Positions 18,301-27,364 are shown, numbered from the stretch's first letter. The stretch: DNA of 64,000 nucleotides from Polaribacter dokdonensis (GCF_024362345.1 NZ_CP101505.1:1633501-1697500), one strand, 5' to 3'. Notes: generated by a model from the letters alone, not told the origin. Made by a program: numbers and translations.

Positions 18301-21300
18301 CAAATGCTACAATTACTGGTGATAGAGCAATTTTACCAAATCCTGAGACAAATTGGGGTGGTATAATGCGTCCTTTAAATACCAATAATTTCGATCAAGC
18401 CAATGTAGAATACATTCAGTTTTGGATAATGGATCCTTATCAAAATTATTCTATTACGCAAGAAGAAGGTTTGCCTCAAGGAGTGAATCCTGATGATGTT
18501 TCGAATCAAGTTGGAGATTTATACATTAATCTTGGAAATATATCTGAAGACATTACTAAGGATAATCGTAAAATGTTCGAAAATGGTTTACCAGAAGATG
18601 GAGCTAAGATTGATGGTGTAAATGTTAACAGAACAATTTGGGGAGATGTACCTAGAAACCCATCCATCATTTATGCCTTTAGTGAAGAAGATGCAGCCAG
18701 AACAAATCAAGATTTAGGTTTTGATGGTTTAACTAATGATGGCGAACGTAATTTAGCAAATGTAGACCCTAAATTTGCAGCATTAACAGATCCTGCTGCA
18801 GATGATTTCCAGTTTTTTAGAGGCTCGCAGTTAGATGGTTTGAATGCATCAATCTTAAGAAGATATAAAGACTTTAATAACACACAAGGAAATTCACCAA
18901 CGTTAAATCAATCTCCAGAACCATATCCTACTTCATCAACAACCTATCCTGATGTAGAAGACATCAACAGAGATCAAACCATGAATACTGTAGAGAGTTA
19001 TTTCGAATATCGAATTTCGATGAACAGAAATGATTTACAGAAAGGAACAAACTTTATTGTTGATGAAAAAACAACTACAGTAACTTTAGAAAATGGGAAT
19101 ACTCAAGATACAAAATGGTATCAGTTTAGAGTTCCTGTAAGAAATGGAACACCTGTAAACGGAATTACAGATTTTAATAGTATTCGTTTTGTAAGAATGT
19201 TCTTAACCAACTTTAAAATGCCTGTAGTAATTAGATTTGGAGAACTAGATTTAGTACGTGGAGATTACAGAAGATACACTAGAACCATAGACCCAGCTAT
19301 AGATCCTGATAGAGAATTAACACAAGCAGAATTAGAAGGTTTTGAAGTTGGTGTAGTAAGTATAGAACAAAATAATGGTAGTTATATTCAACCTCCAGGA
19401 ATTGAGCGTGAGCGTTTGCAAGGTAGTACCACTGTTCAATTACAGAATGAACAATCTGTAACATTAAAAGTAACCAATTTAGAACCAAATAAAACCAGAG
19501 CAATCTACAAGAACATAAGCGCAGACTTAAGACGTTTTAAAAACCTAAAAATGTTTATGCATTTAGAAGGTGATGATGGTTTTGCTGGAGTTATTCGTTT
19601 AGGAACCGATTTAAATGACAACTATTATGAGGTTCAATTACCACTTACAGTAAGTTCAGGTGGTAATAGTCAATTAGACATTTGGCCAGAAATTAACAAC
19701 TTAGATGCACTTTTAGAAACTTTTGGTAAGGTAAAATTAGAGAGAGATGCTATTGGAGCTCCAATAAATGATTTGTATACTTCTGCAAACCAAAGTGCAA
19801 ATGTTCCTTATACTTTAAGCGTAAAAGGTAACCCAACTTTAGCCCAAATTAGAACTATAGTTCTTGGTTTAAAAAATACAAGTAATGTAAATAGAACAGG
19901 AGAAGTTTGGTTTAATGAATTAAGAGCTGCTGGTTTTGATAATGATGCTGGTTGGGCTGCAGTTTTAAATGCAGATGCTAATTTTGCTGATGTAGCTAAC
20001 GTTTCACTTTCTGGTAGCATGCAAACCATTGGGTTTGGTAATGTAGAAGATAGAGTTAATCAAAGAACTTTAGATGAAACTAAACAGTATGATGTTTCTA
20101 CAACCATCAATTTAGGTAAAGTAATTACGCCTAAAGATTGGGGAATTCAAGTTCCGATGACTTATAGTGTTGGAGAAAAATTCATAGACCCTAAATTCGA
20201 TCCTCAATACCAAGATGTATTATTAGAGGATGCAATAGATCAAAACCCAAATAGTGAATTCTCCAGAGATTACACAAAAAGAACAAGCATTAGCTTTGTG
20301 AACGTAAAGAAAAATAGAAACCCAAATTCAACTAAAAAACCAAGGTTTTACGATGTTGAAAATATTGCAGTTTCTTACGCTCATAACAAAGAATTTCATA
20401 GAGATTATAATATAGAAAAATATATTAATGAGAACGTTACAGCTTCTGCTGCCTATAATTATAATTTTAATAGCGAGCCAATTGAACTATTTAAAAACTC
20501 AGAGAAATTTAAAAGTAAATATTGGCGATTTATAAAAGATCTTAACATAAATCCAGTACCAAGTGTATTAGCTATTAACTCTAGAATTAATAGAAGTTAT
20601 AATGAGCAACAGTCTCGTAATTTGGTGCCAGGTTTATCTCCTCAACCAGAATTAATACAAAGAAGATTTTTATTTGATTGGGATTACACCATTGGTTTCG
20701 ATTTAACTAAGTCACTTCAATTAAATTTTAATGCAACCAATAATTATATTTATGATGCATTTGGTAGTGGAGAAGAATTGCAAATTTTTGATAACTTCTT
20801 CAACACAGGTAGAGCGAATCAATATCACCAAAAATTAAATGCAACCTATCAATTGCCTTTAGATAAATTTCCATTTCTAAAATTCATAAAAGCAGATTAT
20901 GCATATACAGCAGATTTTGATTGGCAAGTACAATCTCAAGACGAAACTATTGCTGAACAAATTGGTAATGTAATTCAGAATGCAAATACACATAATCTAA
21001 ATACCACATTCTCTTTTGATAAGATTTATAAAAATGTAGGTTTTGAAAAATTACTTTTAACAAAGCAACAAAGAAAATTAGCTAAAGAGAATAAAAATGC
21101 ACGTATTCAACCAAAGAAAAATTTACCAACAGGAAAGAAAATTTTAAAACTTTCTTGGGATATTCTTACCTCTGTAAAACAAGCTAAAATTAGCTACTCA
21201 GAAAACAATGGACAATATTTACAAGGTTATGATGAAGGAATAGGCTTCTTAGGTGGTGCACCAACTTCATTTGCATTTGGTAGTCAAGTAGATATTAGAA

Positions 21301-22505
21301 ATAAAGCTTTAACTAATGGCTGGTTAGTATCTCCTAGAGCTTTGGTAGACGATCCAAACACACCAATTGATGAAAGTGCATTTTATAATAAAACATATAG
21401 CAGAACTAAATATAGTAAGCTAGACTATACATTTACACTAAAACCAATCAAAGACTTAAATATTGATGTTAGAGGTAATAAAATTAAAACAACAGACTTA
21501 GCTCAACAATTAGATATAATTGCAGATGGTACAGAAAATGGTACAATCGATTTTGGAATTGATGCTTTCGAAACTGGTAACTTTAGTACAAGTCATTCTA
21601 TGTTTTCTACAGCATTTACCAATGGAGATGTACTATTTCAAAGAATGAAAGATTACAGAACAACAGTATCTAATAGGTTTGCAAATGAAAATCCAGGAGC
21701 AGATCCTGCTGGTTTTGGAGAAAACAGTCAACAAGTTTTATTACCAGCATTTATTGCAGCCTATTCAGGTAAAGACCCTAATAGTGTAAAAACTGGTTTG
21801 TTTAGAAATATACCTATACCAAACTGGACTTTACGTTACAATGGATTAATGAAATTAAAATGGTTTAAGAAAAATTTCTCTACGTTTATCATTTCTCATG
21901 GTTACAGATCATCATATACAATATCTAGTTTTACCAATAATTTACAATATGATGAAGCAACCAAATTCACCACTGTAAATGCAGCAGGTAATTACGAGGC
22001 TCCAAGATTGGTAGCTGCTGCAACTTTAGTAGATGAATTTTCTCCTTTAATTAAGGTAGATATGAAAATGAAAAACTCATTCTCTTTTAGAGGAGAAGTA
22101 AAAAGAGACAGAACATTAACCATGAACTTTAACAATAGTACACTTACAGATATTGCAGGTACAGAATACATCTTTGGTTTAGGTTATGTGTTTAAAGACG
22201 TTAAAATGAATACACGTTTTACTGGTAAGAAAACCACCTTAAAAGGAGACATCAATTTAAGAGCAGATGTGTCTTTAAGAGATAATTTAACACAAATTAG
22301 ATATATAGATGAAGATAATAACCAAATTAGTGGTGGTCAACGATTATTTTCTATTAAATTTGTTGCAGATTATAGGTTAAGTAGTAGTTTAACAGCATCA
22401 TTTTATTACAATCATCAAACATCTAAATATGCTATTTCTACCACTTTCCCAAGACAAGCCATAAATGGTGGTATTAACATCATTTATAATTTAGGAGGAA
22501 ATTAA
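15378..22505 (+). CDS. sprA: T9SS outer-membrane translocon protein SprA
   Basis: At 2375 residues this is the giant outer-membrane barrel that forms the export channel of the Bacteroidetes type IX secretion system, required for gliding and for release of proteins carrying C-terminal sorting domains. A signal peptide covers about residues 1-25 (ending SLQAQ). The remainder is rich in beta strands and in repeats typical of the SprA_N family, and it ends in a short barrel strand (INIIYNLGGN). The start appears to be TTG at 15378: it gives a proper signal peptide 4 bp after ruvA, and the next in-frame ATG is far inside the mature protein. The gene accounts for about 11% of the window. A T9SS cargo protein is encoded at 63020-64000. 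Confidence 0.95.
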   Translation: MTRVLKHIILLVLFTFTVSFSLQAQTTSNKDSLAVKKDTLNLKYDFKYTQKGGLFLDDLAKKEVIFDKELNKYVILEKIGDYYTKTPIYLTQREYQEYRLKRDMLQYFKDKVSATNGKKKGSEAAQKDLLPGYYVNSKFFETVFGGNKIEFTPTGNLNLKLGFIYQNTENPQISEENRSSFTFDFDQQINASIRAKVGERLEFTANYDTQASFDFQNLVKVDYTPTEDDILQGIEAGNVSMPIKNSLINGAQSLFGVKTKLQFGKTSVTAVFSQQNSESKTVVAEAGASIQEFELRTTDYDNDRHFFLSQFFIDNYANSLKQYPLVSSQVNITRIEVWITNRNATTEDFRSIVALADIGELNNPGSNYQNLVDDNNTVQPVTPVSVNTNGNVFFLPQNDANNIYDPIVLAGIRDISNVDNTLQSRFQMEQGTDYSILENARKLTTNEYILNSKLGYISLNRRLNDGEVLAVAYEYTVAGSVNGSTKKSFKVGEFSNDGVQAPQNLAVKLLRSEILQTVRQNLTTNESEAFPTWRLMMKNIYALGAYPLTQDGFRFEIQYRDDETGIASNILQNASTPNIPTTPLIQVLNLDQLDQSQFRTADGFFDYVEGITVNSPNGYIIFPEPEPFGNDLVLDTSDPNDIGLDENLDAQYLFKELYLNTKINIQNNFQAKDKYFLKGYFKSETAGGIPIGAFNVPQGSVTVTAGGRQLVEGVDFVVDYLQGRVQIIDPGLQASGTPISVSTENNAVFNQQRKTFMGVDVEHQFSENFVVGATVLNVMERPLTPKINFGSEPIDNTMFGLNVDFSTEVPYFTKLANKLPFVDTDVPSNLSIRADMAYLLPGTPSGIDVTGAATSYIDDFEASQIPISLLSALDWYEASTPRNQSNDRFNGGNSDLSYNYKRGKLAWYSIDQIFYGFGETPPSIDADELSRAETRQINFNELFPNQQFDITQNTQIRTLDLAYFPEERGSYNYNPNATITGDRAILPNPETNWGGIMRPLNTNNFDQANVEYIQFWIMDPYQNYSITQEEGLPQGVNPDDVSNQVGDLYINLGNISEDITKDNRKMFENGLPEDGAKIDGVNVNRTIWGDVPRNPSIIYAFSEEDAARTNQDLGFDGLTNDGERNLANVDPKFAALTDPAADDFQFFRGSQLDGLNASILRRYKDFNNTQGNSPTLNQSPEPYPTSSTTYPDVEDINRDQTMNTVESYFEYRISMNRNDLQKGTNFIVDEKTTTVTLENGNTQDTKWYQFRVPVRNGTPVNGITDFNSIRFVRMFLTNFKMPVVIRFGELDLVRGDYRRYTRTIDPAIDPDRELTQAELEGFEVGVVSIEQNNGSYIQPPGIERERLQGSTTVQLQNEQSVTLKVTNLEPNKTRAIYKNISADLRRFKNLKMFMHLEGDDGFAGVIRLGTDLNDNYYEVQLPLTVSSGGNSQLDIWPEINNLDALLETFGKVKLERDAIGAPINDLYTSANQSANVPYTLSVKGNPTLAQIRTIVLGLKNTSNVNRTGEVWFNELRAAGFDNDAGWAAVLNADANFADVANVSLSGSMQTIGFGNVEDRVNQRTLDETKQYDVSTTINLGKVITPKDWGIQVPMTYSVGEKFIDPKFDPQYQDVLLEDAIDQNPNSEFSRDYTKRTSISFVNVKKNRNPNSTKKPRFYDVENIAVSYAHNKEFHRDYNIEKYINENVTASAAYNYNFNSEPIELFKNSEKFKSKYWRFIKDLNINPVPSVLAINSRINRSYNEQQSRNLVPGLSPQPELIQRRFLFDWDYTIGFDLTKSLQLNFNATNNYIYDAFGSGEELQIFDNFFNTGRANQYHQKLNATYQLPLDKFPFLKFIKADYAYTADFDWQVQSQDETIAEQIGNVIQNANTHNLNTTFSFDKIYKNVGFEKLLLTKQQRKLAKENKNARIQPKKNLPTGKKILKLSWDILTSVKQAKISYSENNGQYLQGYDEGIGFLGGAPTSFAFGSQVDIRNKALTNGWLVSPRALVDDPNTPIDESAFYNKTYSRTKYSKLDYTFTLKPIKDLNIDVRGNKIKTTDLAQQLDIIADGTENGTIDFGIDAFETGNFSTSHSMFSTAFTNGDVLFQRMKDYRTTVSNRFANENPGADPAGFGENSQQVLLPAFIAAYSGKDPNSVKTGLFRNIPIPNWTLRYNGLMKLKWFKKNFSTFIISHGYRSSYTISSFTNNLQYDEATKFTTVNAAGNYEAPRLVAAATLVDEFSPLIKVDMKMKNSFSFRGEVKRDRTLTMNFNNSTLTDIAGTEYIFGLGYVFKDVKMNTRFTGKKTTLKGDINLRADVSLRDNLTQIRYIDEDNNQISGGQRLFSIKFVADYRLSSSLTASFYYNHQTSKYAISTTFPRQAINGGINIIYNLGGN

Positions 22506-22528
22506 AACTTAAATAAATATATTATACA

Positions 22529-22909
22529 ATGAATATTCCAGCTACTTTAAAATACACAAAAGATCACGAGTGGATTAAAATTGAAGGCAATATTGCAACA
22601 GTAGGAATTACAGATTTTGCACAAGGTGAATTAGGAGACATCGTTTACGTAGATGTAGATACTTTAGACGACACTGTAGAAGAAGGTGAAGTTTTTGGTT
22701 CTGTAGAAGCCGTAAAAACCGTTTCTGATTTATTTATGCCATTAACAGGTGAAGTAATTGAATTTAATGACGAGTTAGAAGATGATCCAGAATTGGTAAA
22801 TTCAGATCCTTATGAAAAAGGATGGATGATTAAATTAGAAATTTCTGATGAATCTCAGATTCAAGACTTGCTAGATGCTGAAGCGTATAAAAGTCTTATT
22901 GCTGGATAA
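22529..22909 (+). CDS. gcvH: Glycine cleavage system H protein
   Basis: This 126-residue lipoyl carrier shuttles the aminomethyl group between the P, T and L proteins. The opening [10 protein letters not shown] and the lipoylation site Lys63 in [12 protein letters not shown] are exact family features. It follows sprA by 23 bp, and its 3' end overlaps the VanZ-like gene by 35 bp, so the three are likely one transcript. gcvP and gcvT are not present. Confidence 0.96.
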   Translation: MNIPATLKYTKDHEWIKIEGNIATVGITDFAQGELGDIVYVDVDTLDDTVEEGEVFGSVEAVKTVSDLFMPLTGEVIEFNDELEDDPELVNSDPYEKGWMIKLEISDESQIQDLLDAEAYKSLIAG

Positions 22910-23252
22910 TTTTATTTTTATAGCCATAACTTTTACAATAGCCATTGTAGGACTTAGCCTATTTAAATTACCTAGCACAAATGTGGAGGTAAAAAATATC
23001 GATAAATTATACCATTCTGTAGCTTATTTTAGCTTAGCATTTGCTTGGCTTGTTAGTTTTTACAAGCAAAAAAGCAAAAAAATACCCATAATTATAGCTT
23101 GTATTGTATTTGGCATAATAATTGAAGTATTACAAAGCACCTTAACGAATTACAGAACAGGAGATTATCTAGATGTTTTTGCAAATACGTTTGGTGTTTT
23201 ATTGGCTTTACTCTTTTTTAATCTCATTTTTAAAAAAAAGCAGATTAATTAA
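22875..23252 (+). CDS. VanZ-like family membrane protein
   Basis: This 125-residue protein has four predicted transmembrane helices (about 12-30, 47-62, 68-85 and 102-120). Family features are [16 protein letters not shown] near residue 43 and an acidic [16 protein letters not shown] motif near 93, both usual in VanZ-like proteins. The ATG lies inside gcvH in another frame, giving a 35-bp overlap. Function is unknown outside the teicoplanin-resistance example that gave the family its name, and nothing here suggests antibiotic resistance. Confidence 0.85.
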   Translation: MLKRIKVLLLDNFIFIAITFTIAIVGLSLFKLPSTNVEVKNIDKLYHSVAYFSLAFAWLVSFYKQKSKKIPIIIACIVFGIIIEVLQSTLTNYRTGDYLDVFANTFGVLLALLFFNLIFKKKQIN

Positions 23253-23315
23253 TAGTAGAATTGTAAATAAAACAATTTTTTATTTAAATTAGCAATCTAT
23301 TAAAAACTCTTTATA

Positions 23316-24035
23316 ATGCAAATTAAGAAAAATCCAAAATCGAATTTAGAAAATTTTAGTAAGATTTTCATGCAGATAGGGCTTGTATTAGCTTTATTTG
23401 TTACATATGCAGCAATAGAACAAAAGACTTATGATAAGACTTATGGTGATTTAGCTGTTGTAAATATGGATGCTGAAATGGAAGAAGAAGTTCCAATTAC
23501 AGAAAGAATAGAGCCAGTTAAGCCAAAAACTCCACCACCACCAACTCCAGAAAAAATTGAAGTTGTTGAAGATGAAAAAGAAGTTGAGGAAACTGTAATA
23601 GAATCTACAGAGACTGATGAAACTGAAGCAATTGTTGTTGAAGAGATTGTAGAGATTGAAGAAGCAGAAGAAGTTGTAGAAGATGTAAGTTTCATGATTA
23701 TTGAAGATGTACCTGTATTTCCTGGTTGTAAAGGAAACAAAGCAGAGTTAAAAGCATGTTTCAGTAAAATGGTACAAAAGCACTTCTCTAGAAAGTTTGA
23801 TGCAGAATTACCAAACGAATTAGGTTTATCACCAGGAAAAAAGAGAGTTTTTATTGGATTTAAAATTGATAAACAAGGTAATATTGTAAATATTCAAGCA
23901 AGAGGACCTCACCCAAAAATTGAAAGCGAAGTTATTAGTGTAATGAATAAATTACCTAAAATGAAGCCAGGAAGACAAAGAGGTAAACCAGTAGGTGTAA
24001 AATATAGTATTCCTTTCTCTCTAATTGTAGAATAG
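23316..24035 (+). CDS. TonB-family energy transducer with an acidic periplasmic linker
   Basis: This 239-residue protein has a short cytoplasmic N-terminus, one transmembrane helix (about 17-36), a brief proline run (KPKTPPPPTPEK, about 68-79), a long linker dominated by Glu and Val (about 80-130), and a C-terminal TonB domain (about 135-239) with GFKIDKQGNIVNIQARG and a C-terminal beta strand. Most TonB linkers are Pro/Lys-rich; here the charge is strongly negative. It presumably couples the inner-membrane ExbBD motor to receptors such as the SusC protein in this window, but exbBD are absent. A strong terminator follows at 24061. Confidence 0.88.
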   Translation: MQIKKNPKSNLENFSKIFMQIGLVLALFVTYAAIEQKTYDKTYGDLAVVNMDAEMEEEVPITERIEPVKPKTPPPPTPEKIEVVEDEKEVEETVIESTETDETEAIVVEEIVEIEEAEEVVEDVSFMIIEDVPVFPGCKGNKAELKACFSKMVQKHFSRKFDAELPNELGLSPGKKRVFIGFKIDKQGNIVNIQARGPHPKIESEVISVMNKLPKMKPGRQRGKPVGVKYSIPFSLIVE

Positions 24036-24060
24036 TAAGAATAACTATCATCATATAATA

Positions 24061-24093
24061 AAAACGTTTAGAATTTTTCTAAACGTTTTTTTT
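24061..24093 (+). terminator. Rho-independent terminator after the TonB-like gene
   Basis: Perfect 13-bp stem, AAAACGTTTAGAA at 24061-24073 and TTCTAAACGTTTT at 24077-24089, with a 3-nt loop and T tail. Confidence 0.85.
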
Positions 24094-24144
24094 GTTTTAC
24101 ATTGAAGTTGTAATATCAAATTTAAGTATGCAAAACTAAACCAC

Positions 24145-24780
24145 ATGAAAATCATATCAACAAATATTGGTAAGCCAACTGAGTTTATTTGGAATGGAAA
24201 AACAGAAACTACTGGTATCTTTAAAAAACCTGTAAACGAACCAATTTACCTTACTAAAAATGATGTGCTAAAAGATGAAGTTTCCAATCGCTTAAATCAT
24301 GGAGGTTACTACAAAGCTTGTTATATATTTTCTGCAGATCACTACCCATATTGGAAAGCACTATATCCCAATTTAGAATGGACTTGGGGAATGTTTGGTG
24401 AAAATTTAACAGTAGCCAATTTTGATGAAAAGAAAGTGTATTTAGGAGATATTTACAAGGTTGGTGAAGCAATTGTTCAGGTTTCTCAATATAGAGAGCC
24501 TTGTTATAAATTTGGGTATAAATTTGGCACCCAAAAAATATTAAAACAATTTATAGAATATGGTTATGGAGGTACTTATCTAAGTATTTTAGAGGAAGGC
24601 AATGTGAATGTTAACGATGAATTTATACTTATAGAACGCCCTGAAAATAGTTTATCTGTTTACAATCTTTTTCAGGTGGTTTTTAGTAAAAACAAAGATC
24701 AGGATTTACTAAAGATTGCTGCAAAAAGTAAAGCTATTCCACCAAAGAAAAGAATATTGTTAAGTAACTATATTCAATAA
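24145..24780 (+). CDS. MOSC domain-containing protein
   Basis: This 211-residue cytoplasmic protein carries the MOSC fold of molybdenum-cofactor sulfurases and YiiM-like proteins. Visible features are the N-terminal strand (NIGKPTEFIWNGK), NRLNHGGYYKACYIFSADHYPYWK, WTWGMFGENLTVANFDEKKVYLGDIY, and the conserved cysteine in REPCYKFGYKFG at about residue 125, which is the likely sulfur or cofactor site. It probably handles Mo-cofactor or N-hydroxylated substrates. moaD and moaE lie about 15 kb away, so no operon link exists. Confidence 0.88.
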   Translation: MKIISTNIGKPTEFIWNGKTETTGIFKKPVNEPIYLTKNDVLKDEVSNRLNHGGYYKACYIFSADHYPYWKALYPNLEWTWGMFGENLTVANFDEKKVYLGDIYKVGEAIVQVSQYREPCYKFGYKFGTQKILKQFIEYGYGGTYLSILEEGNVNVNDEFILIERPENSLSVYNLFQVVFSKNKDQDLLKIAAKSKAIPPKKRILLSNYIQ

Positions 24781-24829
24781 GCATATATTTCTGAGAGACT
24801 ATTAAAGGAGTCAAAAATTGAAATAAAAA

Positions 24830-24860
24830 AAGCTCAATAAAACAATGTTTTATTGAGCTT
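24830..24860. terminator. Bidirectional terminator between convergent genes
   Basis: Perfect 15-bp inverted repeat, AAGCTCAATAAAACA at 24830-24844 and TGTTTTATTGAGCTT at 24846-24860. It has an A run on one side and T on the other, and lies between the convergent MOSC and MORN-type genes. Confidence 0.75.
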
Positions 24861-24884
24861 TCTTAAAATAGTATAAACAATACC

Positions 24885-25241
24885 TTAATCGTTATTTACA
24901 GCTACTTTAGATTCTGGCTTCCATACATTCACTGAAGCAATTGCATTACTTTCGTAATTAATTTCTTTTAAAGAGTCTGCTGTCCATACGAACCACTTAC
25001 CTACTTTCTTACCATTATCGTAATACGCTAATTGCACTTTGTTTCCTTTATTATCAAAACGTACCCATTCTCCTGTTAATTTTTTATTCTTAAAAAATCC
25101 TTGAGTTTTTATAGAACCATCTTCGTAATAATAAGTTGCTTTCACTAAATCTCCTTCAGCCTTAAAAGTCGGTTTTTGCTCTTGAGCATATCCAGCCATT
25201 GTAAGACCAAATATCATAATTGCTAAAAATTTTTTCATCAT
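24885..25241 (-). CDS. Exported YwqK/MORN-repeat-like protein
   Basis: This 118-residue protein has a signal peptide (residues 1-19, ending AGYAQ). It carries two or three MORN_2-type repeats, for example YYYEDGSIKTQGFFKNKKLTGEWVRF and YYDNGKKVGKWFVW, each built on the Y-x-x-G-K-x-x-G-x-W pattern. Proteins of this kind are annotated as YwqK-family antitoxins, but this one is exported and has no toxin partner beside it, so I treat that label with caution. A good -7 element lies at 25271-25278. Confidence 0.8.
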   Translation of the reverse strand: MMKKFLAIMIFGLTMAGYAQEQKPTFKAEGDLVKATYYYEDGSIKTQGFFKNKKLTGEWVRFDNKGNKVQLAYYDNGKKVGKWFVWTADSLKEINYESNAIASVNVWKPESKVAVNND

Positions 25242-25270
25242 CTTGTGTTTTAAGGTTTACATTTCCTTTA

Positions 25271-25278
25271 CAAATATA
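25271..25278 (-). promoter_or_regulatory. -7 element for the YwqK-like gene
   Basis: TATATTTG on the minus strand matches TAnnTTTG, 29 bp before the ATG. A TGTTT about 20 bp further upstream may serve as the -33 element. Confidence 0.5.
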
Positions 25279-25389
25279 TAAATATTATTACAATTATGAA
25301 ACATTTTGGTAACATTAAATTAACATTAGAATTAATTTTAACATATTTTGCAACTTAATTAACCTAAAATCAGTAATTTAGAATATTAA

Positions 25390-25406
25390 CAAACGAAACT
25401 CGTTTG
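25390..25406. repeat. Inverted repeat upstream of the DUF1304 gene
   Basis: CAAACGA at 25390-25396 and TCGTTTG at 25400-25406 form a 7-bp dyad with a 3-nt spacer. It lies 32 bp before the DUF1304 start, with no T tail. It may be an operator or a 5' UTR hairpin. Confidence 0.35.
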
Positions 25407-25437
25407 GTAACAATAGCATTCACTTTAAACACCTTTT

Positions 25438-25794
25438 ATGAATATCTTACAAATTCTATTGACTTCTCTAGTTATCTTAATCCATATATATATAGTTGTA
25501 CTGGAAATGGTTTGGTGGACAAATAAAAGAGGAATGAGAGCTTTTGGATTAAAAGACAAGACCTTTGCACAAGAAACTAAAGTGATGGCTGCCAATCAAG
25601 GATTATATAATGGGTTTTTAGCTGCTGGATTATTGTGGTCTATTCTATCTACAAAAATAGATGTTGCTATTTTCTTTTTAACATGTGTAGCTGTTGCAGG
25701 CATTTATGGTGCCTATTCTACACAAAAAATTAAAATTTTATACATACAAACTATACCAGCCTTATTAGCTATTGGTTCGCTATTATTCTTATAG
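25438..25794 (+). CDS. DUF1304 family membrane protein
   Basis: This 118-residue protein has four predicted helices. The signature VVLEMVWW near residue 20 and AANQGLYNGFLAAGLLW near 51-67 identify DUF1304, a small integral-membrane family of unknown function. The dyad at 25390-25406 lies just upstream. The mscS-type gene follows after 59 bp on the same strand. Confidence 0.9.
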   Translation: MNILQILLTSLVILIHIYIVVLEMVWWTNKRGMRAFGLKDKTFAQETKVMAANQGLYNGFLAAGLLWSILSTKIDVAIFFLTCVAVAGIYGAYSTQKIKILYIQTIPALLAIGSLLFL

Positions 25795-25853
25795 TTTTTA
25801 TAGCATCCTTTTCTTAGAAATCTTATTTTTACATCAACTAAAAAACTTTACAC

Positions 25854-26663
25854 ATGGATAAATATGTAGAATCTGCTGTAGAATTGTTAATTCTATACAT
25901 CCCAAAAGTAATTACTGCTTTACTAATTTTAATTATTGGTTTATACCTCATAAAGGTTATTGTAAAAACAACTCGAAAAATTTTACACAAACGTGGTATT
26001 GATGTTACTTTACAAAAATTCTTAGGAAACCTAATTGGTTGGACCCTAAAAATTCTTTTATTTATTACAGTAATTTCTCAATTAGGTATTGCAACCACGT
26101 CTTTTGCTGCTGTTATAGCTGCTGCTGGTTTGGCACTTGGCTTAGCATTACAAGGTTCGTTAAGTAATTTTGCTGGAGGGGCATTATTAATGATTTTTAA
26201 ACCAATAAAAATTGGTGATTTTATAGAGGCTCAAGGAGAAAGTGGAGTTGTAAAAGAAATTGAAATCTTTACTACAAAATTAAATACTCCAGACAATAAA
26301 GAAGTAATTATACCTAATGGTAAATTATCTAATGGAAACATTGTAAACTACAGTACAGAAGATAATAGAAGAGTAGATTATACTTTTGGCGTTGGCTATG
26401 ATTCTGATATTAAAAAAACAAAAGAGATAATTTTCGAGATTATAAACAAACATCCTTTAATTTTAAAAGAACCAGCAAGTGCAGTTAATGTGGCTGATTT
26501 AGCTGATAGCTCTATAAACTTCTTTACACGAGTTTGGGTAGATAAAAAAGATTACTGGACTGTAAAGTTCGATTTAATTGAACAAACAAAAGAAGCTTTT
26601 GATGCTGCTGGTATAGACATACCTTATCCTCATAGAGTGAACATCAACAAAAGCGAGGACTAA
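25854..26663 (+). CDS. Small-conductance mechanosensitive channel (MscS family)
   Basis: This 269-residue protein is close to E. coli MscS in size (286 residues). It has three membrane helices: about 17-38, 60-80, and the pore-lining TM3 with the Gly/Ala pattern AAVIAAAGLALGLALQGSLSNFAGGALLMIFKP (the latter given as two parts of one stretch from about residue 82 to 114). A beta domain follows with FTTKLNTPDNKEVIIPNGKL at about 140-159, and then an alpha-beta domain. It releases solutes on hypo-osmotic shock. It ends convergently with tsaB with a 1-bp gap and no visible terminator. Confidence 0.94.
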   Translation: MDKYVESAVELLILYIPKVITALLILIIGLYLIKVIVKTTRKILHKRGIDVTLQKFLGNLIGWTLKILLFITVISQLGIATTSFAAVIAAAGLALGLALQGSLSNFAGGALLMIFKPIKIGDFIEAQGESGVVKEIEIFTTKLNTPDNKEVIIPNGKLSNGNIVNYSTEDNRRVDYTFGVGYDSDIKKTKEIIFEIINKHPLILKEPASAVNVADLADSSINFFTRVWVDKKDYWTVKFDLIEQTKEAFDAAGIDIPYPHRVNINKSED

Positions 26664-26664
26664 A

Positions 26665-27351
26665 CTAAAACGTCGGTTTTTTCTTTTTTTCAGGTATTAC
26701 AACAAAATCTTTTAAATAAAAAGGTTCAAAATAAGCGACATCTTCGATGTCGTTTTTTTTGTATTTCTCATATGACAAACGAGCCATCTCTTTTGATGAA
26801 GGAAAGTAATCTGATAGAAATACAGCATTTTCATGAGTAATTATCCCTTTACACTTCATTGCTCCATCACCTAAAAAAATTACATTACCATTCTTTAAAT
26901 AATCTAAGTAAGAAGATTCAGTAACAACCTCAGCTTTAATTTCTCTAACTTGGGTATAATTAGCATTAAAAACAGAAGCATAGACTTCCATTCTTCTGGC
27001 ATCTATCATAGGTATAATATAACCCTCTGATGAGGTTGTAGCATGTGCAAGTGCAGTTAATGTGTCTATAGAAATTAAAGGTTTATCAAAAGCAAAACAC
27101 AAACCTTTTGCAGCAGAAACACCAATTCTTAAGCCAGTATAAGAACCTGGACCTTTACTTACTGCTACAGCATCTATATCTTTAGACGATAATTGGGCTT
27201 CCCTTAAAATATCTGCAATAAATGGGTGCAGCACTTCTGCATGAGAATAGTTGCCATTATTTAATTCTTTAATGGCTAAAATATTCCCTTTATCTGCAAT
27301 ACTTACAGAACAGTTCTTGGTAGCTGTTTCGATATTTAAAATAATCCCCAA
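26665..27351 (-). CDS. tsaB: tRNA threonylcarbamoyladenosine biosynthesis protein TsaB
   Basis: This 228-residue ASKHA-fold protein is a partner of TsaD and TsaE in adding the threonylcarbamoyl group to A37 of ANN-decoding tRNAs. Visible features are the N-terminal phosphate-1-like strand NIETATKNCSVSI, SHAEVLHPFI, and the diagnostic VSKGPGSYTGLRIGVSAAKGL at about residues 64-84. It has its own -7 element 13 bp upstream of the ATG and lies downstream of the tolC terminator. Confidence 0.95.
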   Translation of the reverse strand: MGIILNIETATKNCSVSIADKGNILAIKELNNGNYSHAEVLHPFIADILREAQLSSKDIDAVAVSKGPGSYTGLRIGVSAAKGLCFAFDKPLISIDTLTALAHATTSSEGYIIPMIDARRMEVYASVFNANYTQVREIKAEVVTESSYLDYLKNGNVIFLGDGAMKCKGIITHENAVFLSDYFPSSKEMARLSYEKYKKNDIEDVAYFEPFYLKDFVVIPEKKKKPTF

Positions 27352-27364
27352 ATCCTTTTTTTTA

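Noticed and set aside
22875..23252. VanZ-like gene as antibiotic resistance
   Set aside because: No other glycopeptide-resistance genes are present; the family is widespread and functionally undefined.
23441..23740. Minus-strand Ser/Thr-rich open frame inside the TonB-like gene
   Set aside because: Its low-complexity sequence is the complement of the Glu-rich linker codons, so it is a shadow, not a gene.
24885..25241. Reading the YwqK-like protein as an antitoxin of a toxin-antitoxin pair
   Set aside because: It is exported and no toxin gene is adjacent. The label seems to come from repeat similarity only.
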